In this document: positions 48,801 through 59,126 of the stretch, one piece after another
How the letters are laid out: each line of letters opens with the position of its first letter
Numbering within the stretch: position 1 is the stretch's first letter
Source of the DNA: Chryseobacterium gleum
GTDB taxonomy: Bacteria > Bacteroidota > Bacteroidia > Flavobacteriales_D > Crocinitomicaceae
NCBI GenBank assembly: GCA_945888625.1
Contig: CAMDAH010000001.1
Coordinates: 1-64,000, forward strand
Length of the DNA: 64,000 nt
Direction of reading: 5' to 3'
Translations under genes and position numbers: made by a program
The notes under the pieces: model-generated
The model's input: the letters and a program-made list of their open reading frames with translations, nothing else
Databases searched by the model: none
What the model was told of the DNA's origin: nothing

Positions 48801-51800
48801 ATGGACAATTCATTCGATCGCTTGTTAAACCAAGTTGATGCTTTCATTCGAAAATATTACACAAACGAACTAATAAAAGGTATTATCTTTTTCTTTGGTC
48901 TGTTTTTATTGTCTTATCTTTTTGTTTCTGTTCTTGAATACCTAGGTCGATTTAACTCTTTAATACGGGGTGTTTTTCTTTTTGGATTTATTTTATTTAA
49001 CTTATATGTACTAGTGCGGTACATTATTATTCCATTTGCAAAGTTATATTCTTTTGGTAGTAGAATCAATCGGGTGCAAGCAAGTGAAATTATTGGTTCT
49101 TTTTTTCCGTCGATCTCTGATAGGTTAAAAAACACACTACAATTAAACGATCTATTACTAACGCACGATGGAAATCTGGAATTATTATCTGCCACAATAA
49201 ACCAGCGCTCTGAACAACTGAATACGATTCCTTTTACAGGAGCAATTAAGATTAAGGATAATAAAAAATATTTAAAATTTATTGTTCCTTTACTGTTGGT
49301 TTTATTTGCCTTAATTATTTTTATTCCATCACTTTTAATGCAGGGCACTGAGCGGGTTATTAATTTTAATGAAGAGTTTAAGCCCTTAGCCCCATTCAAT
49401 TTTTTAGTAAATACAAATAAGTTGCTTGTTGAAGAGGGAAACGATGTGGAGGTTATACTAACGCTTAAAGGGTCATTTTTGCCTGACAATGTTTATATTA
49501 ATTGTGTTAATGGCAAATTTATCATGACAAAAAACGCTAAAAATGCATTTAGCGCTATTATTAAAAAGCCCAAGAATTCAGCATCGTTTAGTTTTACAGC
49601 GAATGAATTTGAAAGTCAAATGTTTAATTATAAGGTCTTGGGTAAATCGGTTGTATCTAAACTGGATGCCGCTATATTTTACCCTACCTATTTGGGTAAG
49701 AAAAATATAATTATAAATAACTCTGGTGATTTAACTGTTCCAGAAGGTACAAAAATTGAATGGAGTATATTAACCAAGAATACCAAAAGTACAAGAGTAT
49801 GTTACAATAACGAAAACACCGAATACAACGATAACGGTTTTGTTATTAGTAAAATAATCAAAAACAATGCTTTGTTATCTCTCAATTTAAAAAATCAATA
49901 TTCCCCTAAAATTGATTCAACTAGTATTCACGTTACTGTTATCAAAGATGCCTTTCCGACCATAGTGCTAAGTGAATCAATCGATTCTTTATCAGATGGA
50001 GTACGTTTTTTTCAAGGTAATGTTGGCGACGATTATGGATTAAAATCTTTACGTTTTGTTTATATACTTACTAATTCCAAAGGAGTCAAAAAAAATACGT
50101 TTATTAATGTTAAACCAGTAAATGGAACAAGGGCTTATTTTGATTTTGCAGTAGATTTTCGTAGAGAAAATGTACAGTTGGATGACCGTATTGACTATTA
50201 TTTCATAGTGAGTGATAATGACGGTGTTAATGGAAGTAAAAGCACAATGAGTAATGTAAGTACTTATAAGTTACCGAGTTTAGAACAATTAAATGAACAA
50301 CGCGGTGAGGATCAACAAAAAAATAAAGATGACTTGACTAAACTATTAAAGGAAACTAAAGATTTTCAAAAAAATGTCGATAAACTAAAAAAAGACATTT
50401 TGAATTCAAAGTCAAACGATTGGAATAAAGTAAATAAAGCGACTCAGTTAAAAGAAGATCAAAAAAAATTGGTTGAATCATTAGAAAATCTTAAGTCTGA
50501 AATGAGTCAAAGCACCCAGGAAAAAAATCAACTTTCAGAAATAAATAAGGAAATAACCGACAAACAAGATTTAATAGAAAAGCTACTGGAGGAGTTAATG
50601 GATGATGAATTAAAAAAGTTGTTGGAAGAATTAGAAGAGTTAATGAAGCAAAACAATAAAGAAGAATTAAAGGATAAAATGGAGCAAATAAGCCAATCGG
50701 CTGAGGATATGAAAAAACAATTAGATAGGAGTTTAGAAATGCTCAAAAAGTTGCAGGTTAATGAGAAAATTGATGATACAGAGAAGGAACTAAAAAAATT
50801 AGCTAGTGATCAAGAAGAGTTTAAAAAGCAAGTTGAAGAAAAAAAATTAGGGCAAACTGACGCATTAGATAAACAAGATGTTTTGAATAATAAATTTGAT
50901 AATATTAAAAAAGATTTAGAAGAAATTAAAGAGTTGAATAAGGCCTTAGATAATCCTATTCCATTGACTGAAACCAATTCTTTGGAAAAAAAGATTACTG
51001 AAGATTTAAACGATGCAAAAGAATCTTTAAAGCAAGGTAAAGAAAAGAAAGCGGGTGAAAACCAACAATCCGCAGCCGATGACATGAATGAATTAGCTGA
51101 GCAATTAGATCAAAGCCAACAGGATGCTAATAAACAAGAAGCTGAGGAAGACATGGAGGCCATTCGCAACATATTAGAAAGTTTGATGACACTTAGTTTT
51201 AATCAAGAAACATTGATTTCAAAATTTAAAAAAATTAACCCAACTAATCCCATTTATAAAAAATACGGTCGTTTACAACGCGAAATAGTTACGGACACAG
51301 AAATTGTAAGGGATAGCTTATTAGCCTTAGCTAAACGTCAAGCCAAAATCGCTTCTTTTATCGATAAAGAACTAAATACGATTAAAGATAACCACGAATT
51401 AACCATTAATTCAATTGATGATCACCGAGTTAAAGATTTAGAGAACTACCAACAATTAACAATGACATCGTACAATAATTTAGCTTTGCTATTAAATGAA
51501 GCGCTCCAACAAATGCAATCCGATTTGCAATCTCAACAAAAAGGATCGGGAAGTTGTAGTAAACCAGGAAGTGGAAAACCAAAGCCAGGATCAATGTCTT
51601 CAGGTGATATGAAAGAAATGTTAAAAAAGCAATTAGAAAAGTTAAAAAAAGGAGCTTCTCCAGGGGAGGGTAAAGAAGGGGATAAGCCGGGAAATAAACC
51701 AGGCGAGAAACCAGGCATTGGTATGTCAGGGCTTGGAAACAAAGAAATTGCAAAAATGGCTGCAGAACAAACTGCTATGCGCCAACGATTAGAACAGATG

Positions 51801-52157
51801 AGAAATGAGCTAAATAAAGATGGTAATGGTTTAGGCAATAAACTATCACCACTTATTAAAGAGTTAGAAGAGCAAGAAAAGGCATTAATAAATAATCGTA
51901 CGAATACAGATTTGGTTAAACGTCAGCAGGAAATATTGTCAAGGCTTTTAGAAAGTGAAAAAGCGTTGAGGGAACGAGGTTTTGAAGAGAAACGAGAATC
52001 AAAATCGGGTCAAAACGATATGAATGGTAACAAAATAAGATTTGACGAGTATAACAAATTAAAACTTAACCAAATTGATCTAATACAGACAGTTGATCCA
52101 TCTTTTAATAAGTACTATAAAGATAAGGCGAATCAGTTCTTTAATTTGTTTGAGTAA
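48801..52157 (+). CDS. DUF4175-family membrane protein with long coiled-coil region
   Basis: Two N-terminal TM segments plus a third (YLKFIVPLLLVLFALIIFIPSLL), then long Lys/Glu/Gln-rich heptad region and GKPGEKPG-rich linker. Confidence 0.82.
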   Translation: MDNSFDRLLNQVDAFIRKYYTNELIKGIIFFFGLFLLSYLFVSVLEYLGRFNSLIRGVFLFGFILFNLYVLVRYIIIPFAKLYSFGSRINRVQASEIIGSFFPSISDRLKNTLQLNDLLLTHDGNLELLSATINQRSEQLNTIPFTGAIKIKDNKKYLKFIVPLLLVLFALIIFIPSLLMQGTERVINFNEEFKPLAPFNFLVNTNKLLVEEGNDVEVILTLKGSFLPDNVYINCVNGKFIMTKNAKNAFSAIIKKPKNSASFSFTANEFESQMFNYKVLGKSVVSKLDAAIFYPTYLGKKNIIINNSGDLTVPEGTKIEWSILTKNTKSTRVCYNNENTEYNDNGFVISKIIKNNALLSLNLKNQYSPKIDSTSIHVTVIKDAFPTIVLSESIDSLSDGVRFFQGNVGDDYGLKSLRFVYILTNSKGVKKNTFINVKPVNGTRAYFDFAVDFRRENVQLDDRIDYYFIVSDNDGVNGSKSTMSNVSTYKLPSLEQLNEQRGEDQQKNKDDLTKLLKETKDFQKNVDKLKKDILNSKSNDWNKVNKATQLKEDQKKLVESLENLKSEMSQSTQEKNQLSEINKEITDKQDLIEKLLEELMDDELKKLLEELEELMKQNNKEELKDKMEQISQSAEDMKKQLDRSLEMLKKLQVNEKIDDTEKELKKLASDQEEFKKQVEEKKLGQTDALDKQDVLNNKFDNIKKDLEEIKELNKALDNPIPLTETNSLEKKITEDLNDAKESLKQGKEKKAGENQQSAADDMNELAEQLDQSQQDANKQEAEEDMEAIRNILESLMTLSFNQETLISKFKKINPTNPIYKKYGRLQREIVTDTEIVRDSLLALAKRQAKIASFIDKELNTIKDNHELTINSIDDHRVKDLENYQQLTMTSYNNLALLLNEALQQMQSDLQSQQKGSGSCSKPGSGKPKPGSMSSGDMKEMLKKQLEKLKKGASPGEGKEGDKPGNKPGEKPGIGMSGLGNKEIAKMAAEQTAMRQRLEQMRNELNKDGNGLGNKLSPLIKELEEQEKALINNRTNTDLVKRQQEILSRLLESEKALRERGFEEKRESKSGQNDMNGNKIRFDEYNKLKLNQIDLIQTVDPSFNKYYKDKANQFFNLFE

Positions 52158-52172
52158 ATTATATAACTATTT

Positions 52173-52586
52173 ATGAAAGAGGGATTTATACTTATAAAAT
52201 CATTAAAACTGGCTTCTAACCAGCACGCTATCTTGTCTGCTGAACACTTAATAGACCTTATTTGTGGAGAATATAGTATTAATGAAGATGTCTACGGAAA
52301 TGTTTTAATAAGCGTAACAGAAGCTGTTAATAATGCAGTTTTTCACGGTAATTTAAACGATTCATCCTTATCTTTGGATTTAAGTGTTTATTTATCTGAT
52401 TCAGAAGTTTGTTTTGTTGTTTCCGATCAAGGTACAGGGTTTAACTATGACGAATTGCCAGATCCAACCTCACCCGATAATTTATTAAAGGAAAATGGTA
52501 GAGGTGTTTTCTTAATGCGAAGTTTATGCGATGAACTGGCTTTTGAAAATGCTGGTAGTATCGTTTTACTTTATTTTAATCGATGA
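52173..52586 (+). CDS. ATP-binding protein, RsbW-like HATPase
   Basis: ISVTEAVNNAVFHGNL (N-box), VVSDQGTGFNYDELPDPTSPDNLLKENGRGVFLMRSLCDEL (G-boxes). Confidence 0.92.
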   Translation: MKEGFILIKSLKLASNQHAILSAEHLIDLICGEYSINEDVYGNVLISVTEAVNNAVFHGNLNDSSLSLDLSVYLSDSEVCFVVSDQGTGFNYDELPDPTSPDNLLKENGRGVFLMRSLCDELAFENAGSIVLLYFNR

Positions 52587-53011
52587 TAACTCTTCATTTC
52601 AATTGCGAGGATTGTCCTGTTTTTGACACAGAATTTTTTACCTTAACCTTGCCTAAATTACTCGTTTTAGAGGATAGACAAGAAGGAGACATTGCAATTA
52701 TCTTTACTAGCGACGAAGAATTGCTCTCGATTAATCAAGCGCATCTAAAGCACGATTTTTATACAGACATAATTACATTTGACTATTCTGTAGAGCAGCG
52801 CGTTTGTGGCGATTTGTTTATATCACTCGAGCGTGTCGCAGATAATGCTATAGCGTATGACACCTTGTTTTTCACTGAACTTTGCAGGGTAGTATATCAT
52901 GGAGTGTTACATTTGTGTGGCTACAACGACAAAGATGAAGCAGATAAATTGCTTATGCGTACTAAGGAAGATTTCTATATTGCTCATTTTGTTTCACGTG
53001 AAACAAATTAA
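52583..53011 (+). CDS. ybeY: Endoribonuclease YbeY (rRNA maturation)
   Basis: [47 protein letters not shown] (HGxLHLxGY[D/N]H-like). Confidence 0.94.
   Translation: MITLHFNCEDCPVFDTEFFTLTLPKLLVLEDRQEGDIAIIFTSDEELLSINQAHLKHDFYTDIITFDYSVEQRVCGDLFISLERVADNAIAYDTLFFTELCRVVYHGVLHLCGYNDKDEADKLLMRTKEDFYIAHFVSRETN
52990..53005. promoter_or_regulatory. parS: parS centromere site TGTTTCACGTGAAACA
   Basis: Perfect 16-bp palindrome identical to the bacterial parS consensus, extendable to 20 bp TTTGTTTCACGTGAAACAAA (52988-53007). Lies in the final codons (FVSRET) of ybeY, 30 bp upstream of mnmG. Confidence 0.88.
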
Positions 53012-53034
53012 ATTGTTGTAATGAATATTTTTGG

Positions 53035-54906
53035 ATGTTAAAAAAATACGATGTTATTGTTGTTGGTGCTGGACACGCAGGTTGTGAAGCAGCAAATGCA
53101 GCGGCAAAGATGGGAAGTAGTGTTTTACTCATTACTATGAACATGAATACAATTGCTCAAATGAGTTGCAATCCAGCTATGGGCGGTGTAGCTAAAGGAC
53201 AAATTGTAAGAGAAATTGATGCGCTTGGTGGCGGTTCTGGTTTAGTTAGTGATAGAAGTGCTATTCAGTTTAGGATGTTGAATTTATCAAAGGGTCCCGC
53301 TATGTGGTCGCCAAGAACCCAGAATGACCGTATGTTGTTTGCTACAGAATGGCGAATGTTGCTAGAACGAAATCCCAATGTGGATTTTTGGCAAGACATG
53401 TGCGCTGGATTAATCGTAGAAGACAAGGTTATCAAAGGGATTTATACAGCATTAGGGATTCCTATTTATGGAAGTTCGGTTGTATTAACCAACGGGACTT
53501 TTCTAAATGGATTGATTCATTTGGGAGAAAAACAATTTGGTGGCGGTCGTGCAGCAGAAAAAGCATCAACAGGAATTACCGAAGAATTAATAGCATTGGG
53601 ATTTGAGTCAGGTAGAATGAAAACGGGTACACCGCCTCGTGTAGATGGTCGCTCATTAGATTATTCTAAAATGGAGTTGCAAGATGGAGATGATAACCCT
53701 TCCAAATTTAGTTATTCAGACACCCCAAATCTCACAAAACAAAGGCCTTGTTATATTACTTATACCAACACTAATACACACGATGTATTACGAACTGGTT
53801 TCGATCGATCACCAATGTTTAATGGGGCTATTAAAAGTACGGGACCACGCTATTGTCCAAGTATTGAAGATAAAATAAATCGCTTCGCTGAAAGGGATAG
53901 GCACCAAATTTTTGTGGAACCAGAAGGTTGGGACACTATTGAGATTTATGTGAACGGTTTCAGCACTTCACTTCCAGAGGATGTTCAATTAGATGCATTG
54001 AAAACAATTGCGGGTTTTGAGAATGTAAAAATGTTTCGTCCCGGTTATGCAATAGAGTACGATTTCTTTCCTCCTACTCAATTAAAACACACCTTAGAAA
54101 CAAAACGCATTCGCAATTTATATTTTGCAGGCCAAATTAATGGTACAACGGGTTATGAAGAGGCAGCGTGTCAGGGTTTAATGGCGGGCATCAATGCCCA
54201 CTTAAAGAATAATGATTTACCCGAGTTTATTTTGTCTCGCAACGAGGCTTATATTGGTGTATTGATAGACGACTTGGTAACCAAAGGTACCGACGAACCT
54301 TACAGAATGTTTACAAGTAGAGCCGAATTTCGAATTTTGTTGCGACAGGATAATGCTGATGTTCGTTTGACTGCCAAGGGATTTGAAATTGGTCTTGCCG
54401 ACCAAACCGCAATGGATAAAGTACTGATAAAAGTAGAGGGTACAGAAAAGTTAAAAGTGGCTTTGCGGTCAATTGGGATTAGCCCCAACGACGCTAACCC
54501 AATGTTAATAGCCAAAGAATCTTCTCCAATAAGTCAGCAGGTTAAATTATCAAATCTTATTTTACGTCCACAAGTAACATTGATGGATTTATTAGAAATT
54601 GCTCCTGAGGCAAAGTACTTAGCAAATGAGTTGGGCGCATTGCATCCAGATATATTAACGCAAACAGAAATTTTACTTAAATATGAAGGATACATTGAGC
54701 GTGAAGAAGAACTTGTGGATAAAATGCTAAAATTAGACGATGTAAAAATTCCTAAAAACATTCAATTTAATCAATTGAAAAACTTGAGTTTAGAAGCGAT
54801 AGAGAAATTAACGGCAATTCAACCGATTACAATTGGTCAGGCCTCAAGAATATCTGGTGTTTCACCAAGTGATGTTTCCGTGCTTTTAATTTATTTGAGT
54901 CGCTAA
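53035..54906 (+). CDS. mnmG: tRNA uridine-5-carboxymethylaminomethyl(34) synthesis enzyme MnmG
   Basis: [87 protein letters not shown]. Confidence 0.98.
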   Translation: MLKKYDVIVVGAGHAGCEAANAAAKMGSSVLLITMNMNTIAQMSCNPAMGGVAKGQIVREIDALGGGSGLVSDRSAIQFRMLNLSKGPAMWSPRTQNDRMLFATEWRMLLERNPNVDFWQDMCAGLIVEDKVIKGIYTALGIPIYGSSVVLTNGTFLNGLIHLGEKQFGGGRAAEKASTGITEELIALGFESGRMKTGTPPRVDGRSLDYSKMELQDGDDNPSKFSYSDTPNLTKQRPCYITYTNTNTHDVLRTGFDRSPMFNGAIKSTGPRYCPSIEDKINRFAERDRHQIFVEPEGWDTIEIYVNGFSTSLPEDVQLDALKTIAGFENVKMFRPGYAIEYDFFPPTQLKHTLETKRIRNLYFAGQINGTTGYEEAACQGLMAGINAHLKNNDLPEFILSRNEAYIGVLIDDLVTKGTDEPYRMFTSRAEFRILLRQDNADVRLTAKGFEIGLADQTAMDKVLIKVEGTEKLKVALRSIGISPNDANPMLIAKESSPISQQVKLSNLILRPQVTLMDLLEIAPEAKYLANELGALHPDILTQTEILLKYEGYIEREEELVDKMLKLDDVKIPKNIQFNQLKNLSLEAIEKLTAIQPITIGQASRISGVSPSDVSVLLIYLSR

Positions 54907-55029
54907 TGTACTGTAAAATCTGTTTTAATGCGTTTTAAGCGCGTTTGTTAATGCTCGATATAGAATTACAAGGAGTTTGTGGAGAAAGTGGTTTTAAAAG
55001 CATGTTTTTCATGGTTAATTTAGAAAAAA

Positions 55030-55977
55030 ATGAAAAAAATAGTGTTATTTCTTGATAGTGTTCATCCGGTACTTTCTGAACGACTGATGGATGAGGATTA
55101 TTATTGTCTCTATGATTATCAAAATTCAATAGAATTTATCTATAACACTTATCCCGATATTTTTGGTTTGGTTATCCGATCAAGAATCAATTTAACAAGT
55201 GAGGCATTGGCTAGATTTACTAATTTACGTTTTATTGCTCGGTCGGGCTCTGGTTTGGAAAATATAGACACTGAGTATTGTCGAGAAAACAACATCGCAG
55301 TTTTTAATTCTCCAGAGGGAAACAGAAATGCTGTTGCAGAGCACGCAATGGGTTTGCTTTTAACAATGCTGAATAATATTACTAAGTCTAATAATCAAAT
55401 CAAACAGGCCGTTTGGGAAAGGGAGTTAAACAGAGGAGAGGAGTTAAAGGGCAAAACTGTTGGGATCATTGGATTTGGTCACAATGGAAAAGCTTTCGCA
55501 GAAAAACTTCTATCGTTTGGAGTATTAATTTTAGCATTTGACAAGTACGTAGAAGTGGAATCAAATCAAGGAATTAGGTCGGCTTCTTTGGAGGAAATTT
55601 ATGAGCTATCTGATGTTGTTTCATTGCATTTACCTTTAACAGATGAAACTTTTTATTATGCTAACAAGGCATTTTTTCAGTACTTCAAAAAGAACATATA
55701 TTTTTTAAATATTGCTCGCGGAAAGCTTGTCCAAACTACGGAATTGGTTGAAGCGCTTAAGTGTGGAAAAGTATTAGCGGCGGGTTTAGACGTGGTTGAA
55801 TATGAGGAAGGGAGTTTCGAATCACTTCAAGTAGACGAAACTCCCGAACCATTGACTTATTTAATGAATTCGTCGTTGGTTATTTTAACACCTCATATTG
55901 CTGGATGGACAAAAGAAAGTTATTTTTTATTAAGCGATGTTCTTGCAGATAAAATTTTATCTTTTTCTTTCCCTTAA
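55030..55977 (+). CDS. D-isomer-specific 2-hydroxyacid dehydrogenase (phosphoglycerate dehydrogenase-like)
   Basis: RFIARSGSGLENIDTEYCRENNIAVFNSPEGNRNAVAEHAMGLLLTML, GKTVGIIGFGHNGKAFAEKL, AAGLDVVEYE, LTPHIAGWT. Confidence 0.93.
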   Translation: MKKIVLFLDSVHPVLSERLMDEDYYCLYDYQNSIEFIYNTYPDIFGLVIRSRINLTSEALARFTNLRFIARSGSGLENIDTEYCRENNIAVFNSPEGNRNAVAEHAMGLLLTMLNNITKSNNQIKQAVWERELNRGEELKGKTVGIIGFGHNGKAFAEKLLSFGVLILAFDKYVEVESNQGIRSASLEEIYELSDVVSLHLPLTDETFYYANKAFFQYFKKNIYFLNIARGKLVQTTELVEALKCGKVLAAGLDVVEYEEGSFESLQVDETPEPLTYLMNSSLVILTPHIAGWTKESYFLLSDVLADKILSFSFP

Positions 55978-55982
55978 ATCGC

Positions 55983-58943
55983 TTAATTAATAACTAGCTT
56001 TTTAATAATTAATTGATTACGACTAGTTATAACCACGTTATAATAGCCAATAGACAACTGGGGTGTTTCAATAAAACCGCTGCTTTCTATGGTAGTACTG
56101 TGGATTAATTTTCCTGCAGCATCATATATTGATACATCAGCTGGATTTATTAAATTACCAATCCAAAAACCATTACCACTGCTTGGATTAGGATATATGA
56201 TAAGCGACGCTAGTTCATTTTCAATTTGACCTGCACTTGGATTTTGAAGCAACTTTTGGCCATCAGAACTTAATTGGGAATTTAATAGTGCGCCATTTTC
56301 TGCTTTTATGGTGAAATAATAGGTTTGACCATAAATAGGGTTCGTCAATAGGTGCTGAATAGCGGTATTGAGTGCAGTATTAGTCCAGGTGATAATATTA
56401 GTTCCTCCAGAAGTGGTTCCTAAGGCCCATTTGTAATTGGAAATACTTGAGTGTATATCTGCTGCATTCCAATTGCATGAAAGCGTATTAGTGTAAACAG
56501 TATCAATGTCTGATGCGGCGCCATCGTTACAAGAACTAATTACCGGAGGAGTCCAATCAATTAGGTATTGTTTAGAGGCAGTGTTTCCCCAATTTTGATC
56601 GAGATCGATTACTTCAGATTGAATGAGCCCTGTTGTAATCGCTGCGTTGCTCTGAAAGCGCATTTGTTGATTATTTCCTACAGTTACTGATACATTTGTA
56701 GCTCTTGACTTAAACACTTTAACATTATCAAATCGAACGGTACATGCACCGCTTCGAAGCGATATTGAATTGCCTGAAACAATTGGATTGGAATCTTGCC
56801 ATTGCGATATTAACTGATTGTTTACATATACTTTAATTATTCCGGTTGTTGGGTTATACCATGTTTTAATAGCATAATTAACTTGAGGTGTAATAACTAA
56901 AGAGTCTTCGTTTACCACGGTAAAAACATCATTCGTTACTTTATAAAGTTGCACTTTATCGGTTTCTTCTCTTAAATAAACGAAGTAAGAATTTCCTCGG
57001 TTTGGTAGTGTTGGGTCGGAACAAAAAAAGTGCATTCCTGCCCGCTGATTTAAATTGCTGGATGTTATTTTTTGTTCCCACTCATATAGGTACTGAGCAC
57101 TATTATTTTGTGTAACATTTAAATATGCGTTAGCATTATTTTGTGAAGCATCATTCATTAAAAATCCCTGGTTGTTAATACTAAATAAGCCCGTTTGCAG
57201 CGTCCAATTCACATTAACATCTTCAAAATCTTCGTGTGCGAATCCAAAACTACCATTAGCCATCCACCCGATGTTAGCTGGATTTCTGTCTGCCACAAGA
57301 TAAAAGCCTTTTTCTACTCCGCTACCCGCATCAACATCATTTATTTGTGCCTGAAAATCAGCAACTTGCCATGTTGGTCCATTGCTTATAGTGCTAGTTG
57401 GTGGGGTATTATCGACGGTGTTAATAATAGATGTATACCCTGCGGCCCATCCACTAGAAGTGGAACCACAATCAGATCGAAACTCTACAAGCAAGGAACC
57501 ACTGGTTCCTGTTAGAGCCGCCGGAAGAGTTGTTCCTGTATAGCTACCAAGTAGCGGGGCGTTGATGGTAGAGCCGTTGTAAACGAAAAGTTTGTCCGTG
57601 CTGTGCACTGAAAAGGCTGTAAAAGACAAGGTTACAGAGGTAGCGTTTGCGGGCTGAATTAGCCATAGCTTTCGCTCATCATTACCATAATTGCCATTGC
57701 TTCCCCCGGAATCATAAAAATTACCGCTAGCATTGGTAATTGTAGTGATCGTAGGGCTTGAGTTTATCAATCGATAATATTTTTCCCAGTCCCAGTTTAT
57801 TCCTGGGTCTGTATGGGTTTGGTTGGGATAGTGCTGATGACCTTTAATTTTAACGCAGCTTCCGAGTACGTTTGAGCCCGATGACGCAGCGCCATAATAG
57901 GTACGTAAACCATTTATTCCATAACCACTTAGGATAATGTCTTTGGATAAATTAGCAGACGCCTGGTACATGGCATTTGTGTACCAAGCGGGATTATTAA
58001 CATATCCTTCGTGCTCGTATCCTATTGTGTAAGGATTTTCTGATCCAACATGCCATGCTTTTGACCCCTCTAACACCATCTGTGTTACTTGTCCATCTGA
58101 ACTTCTAATAACATAGTGGTAAGAAACACCTGAGTTACAATTCTGAGCCCACGAGATCGCTCCGGAGTATGATCCTTGGACGGTATGAATGGTAATTGCG
58201 GAAATGGCTGTACCACTTCTACTACTAAAGTTACACGATGGAGTTGGTGTCCAAATAGCAGGGCCATATTCTTGGGATTTATTGGTTATTGGTGCGTAGC
58301 TTACACCATTTTGAGAAACAACGCCGTTTTTTTTTACACTAACTTTTTCCGCCGTTAATACAGAATAATTTTGTGAACCAAATAATGCTTCAAGATCGTA
58401 ATTTTTAACTTCAAAATGGTGAAGATGGGCAAATGAAGGTTCATTTAATCGTCTAAACACTTCGATTGCGAATGAGTTTCTAGCGAAATCGTTTACAGCT
58501 CCTGAATTAGGAATTTCAGAAAGAACAAGTAGTGCAATTCTCAATCGTTCCTCTATTTTAAGGCCCGATTGTATAGTCAATTTCATAACGGAATCTAAGG
58601 CAAGTGCGTAAGCTAAAATTTGCATTTCTACGGACGCTTTTTGTTGCTGTATAGAAATACCACTTAACTTTCCAATTAGTTTTCCGTTTTCTATAAAGTA
58701 ATTCTTTCCATCCTCAAACACGCCCATTATGCCATAGGGAGAAGGTAAACCTGAGCAAGATGATAGGTCTGGACTTTTAATTTCGATTAATCTAGTATTG
58801 GTGAAGGAAACAGCTTCTAATGTGCCTCTAGGCACCTCGGATAATTGTAGGTAAGCGGAGTTAAAAAAAGCTTCGTTTTGTTTTTGTGAAAAACCAAAGA
58901 CGGTGTTTAGTAAAAGGAATATATAGATGATATTTCGACGCAT
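55983..58943 (-). CDS. T9SS-secreted N-acetylmuramoyl-L-alanine amidase-like protein with CUB-like domain
   Basis: Amidase_2-like motifs (SAITIHTVQG, SYHYVIRSSDGQVTQMVLEGSKAWHVG, YTIGYEHEGY, IKGHQHYPNQTHTDPGINWDWEKYY); CUB-like NFYDSGGSNGNYGNDERKLWLIQP; C-terminal sorting domain LIIYPNPSSGNGFWIGN...IKKLVIN. ORF opens at 58970; likely start 58943. Confidence 0.88.
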   Translation of the reverse strand: MRRNIIYIFLLLNTVFGFSQKQNEAFFNSAYLQLSEVPRGTLEAVSFTNTRLIEIKSPDLSSCSGLPSPYGIMGVFEDGKNYFIENGKLIGKLSGISIQQQKASVEMQILAYALALDSVMKLTIQSGLKIEERLRIALLVLSEIPNSGAVNDFARNSFAIEVFRRLNEPSFAHLHHFEVKNYDLEALFGSQNYSVLTAEKVSVKKNGVVSQNGVSYAPITNKSQEYGPAIWTPTPSCNFSSRSGTAISAITIHTVQGSYSGAISWAQNCNSGVSYHYVIRSSDGQVTQMVLEGSKAWHVGSENPYTIGYEHEGYVNNPAWYTNAMYQASANLSKDIILSGYGINGLRTYYGAASSGSNVLGSCVKIKGHQHYPNQTHTDPGINWDWEKYYRLINSSPTITTITNASGNFYDSGGSNGNYGNDERKLWLIQPANATSVTLSFTAFSVHSTDKLFVYNGSTINAPLLGSYTGTTLPAALTGTSGSLLVEFRSDCGSTSSGWAAGYTSIINTVDNTPPTSTISNGPTWQVADFQAQINDVDAGSGVEKGFYLVADRNPANIGWMANGSFGFAHEDFEDVNVNWTLQTGLFSINNQGFLMNDASQNNANAYLNVTQNNSAQYLYEWEQKITSSNLNQRAGMHFFCSDPTLPNRGNSYFVYLREETDKVQLYKVTNDVFTVVNEDSLVITPQVNYAIKTWYNPTTGIIKVYVNNQLISQWQDSNPIVSGNSISLRSGACTVRFDNVKVFKSRATNVSVTVGNNQQMRFQSNAAITTGLIQSEVIDLDQNWGNTASKQYLIDWTPPVISSCNDGAASDIDTVYTNTLSCNWNAADIHSSISNYKWALGTTSGGTNIITWTNTALNTAIQHLLTNPIYGQTYYFTIKAENGALLNSQLSSDGQKLLQNPSAGQIENELASLIIYPNPSSGNGFWIGNLINPADVSIYDAAGKLIHSTTIESSGFIETPQLSIGYYNVVITSRNQLIIKKLVIN

Positions 58944-59092
58944 ATTAATTATTATTAAGTTGAAACCCATTAACGCATACTTTAACAGTATGTTATTAAG
59001 TTAGCAAAATTACTATACATCAAACAAAGTAAAATTAAATTTATATTAATAATTTTAATCACAATATTTTATAAGATTTTGTTAGGCTTTCA

Positions 59093-59126
59093 ATTTTAAC
59101 AAATAAACGCGTTGTTTAGTTAAAAT
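59093..59126 (-). terminator. Stem-loop spanning the stop of the outer-membrane-barrel gene (possible terminator)
   Basis: ATTTTAAC (59093-59100) pairs with GTTAAAAT (59119-59126), inner TAAAC/GTTTA pairing with a small bulge; no long U-tract. Confidence 0.3.

Noticed and set aside
48914-49489. 191-aa minus-strand ORF antisense to the DUF4175 gene
   Set aside because: Ser/Lys/Asn-rich shadow frame of a convincing plus-strand CDS; no domain recognised.
50528-51838. Several Ser/Phe-rich minus-strand ORFs within the DUF4175 gene
   Set aside because: Antisense shadows of the Lys/Glu-rich coiled-coil region.
52962-53144. 60-aa minus-strand ORF spanning parS
   Set aside because: Overlaps ybeY and mnmG coding; the palindrome explains the conserved-looking sequence.
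54714-54722. Perfect DnaA box TTATCCACA (minus strand) inside mnmG
   Set aside because: Single 9-mer within codons for LVDK; could occur by chance, so not used as main oriC evidence.
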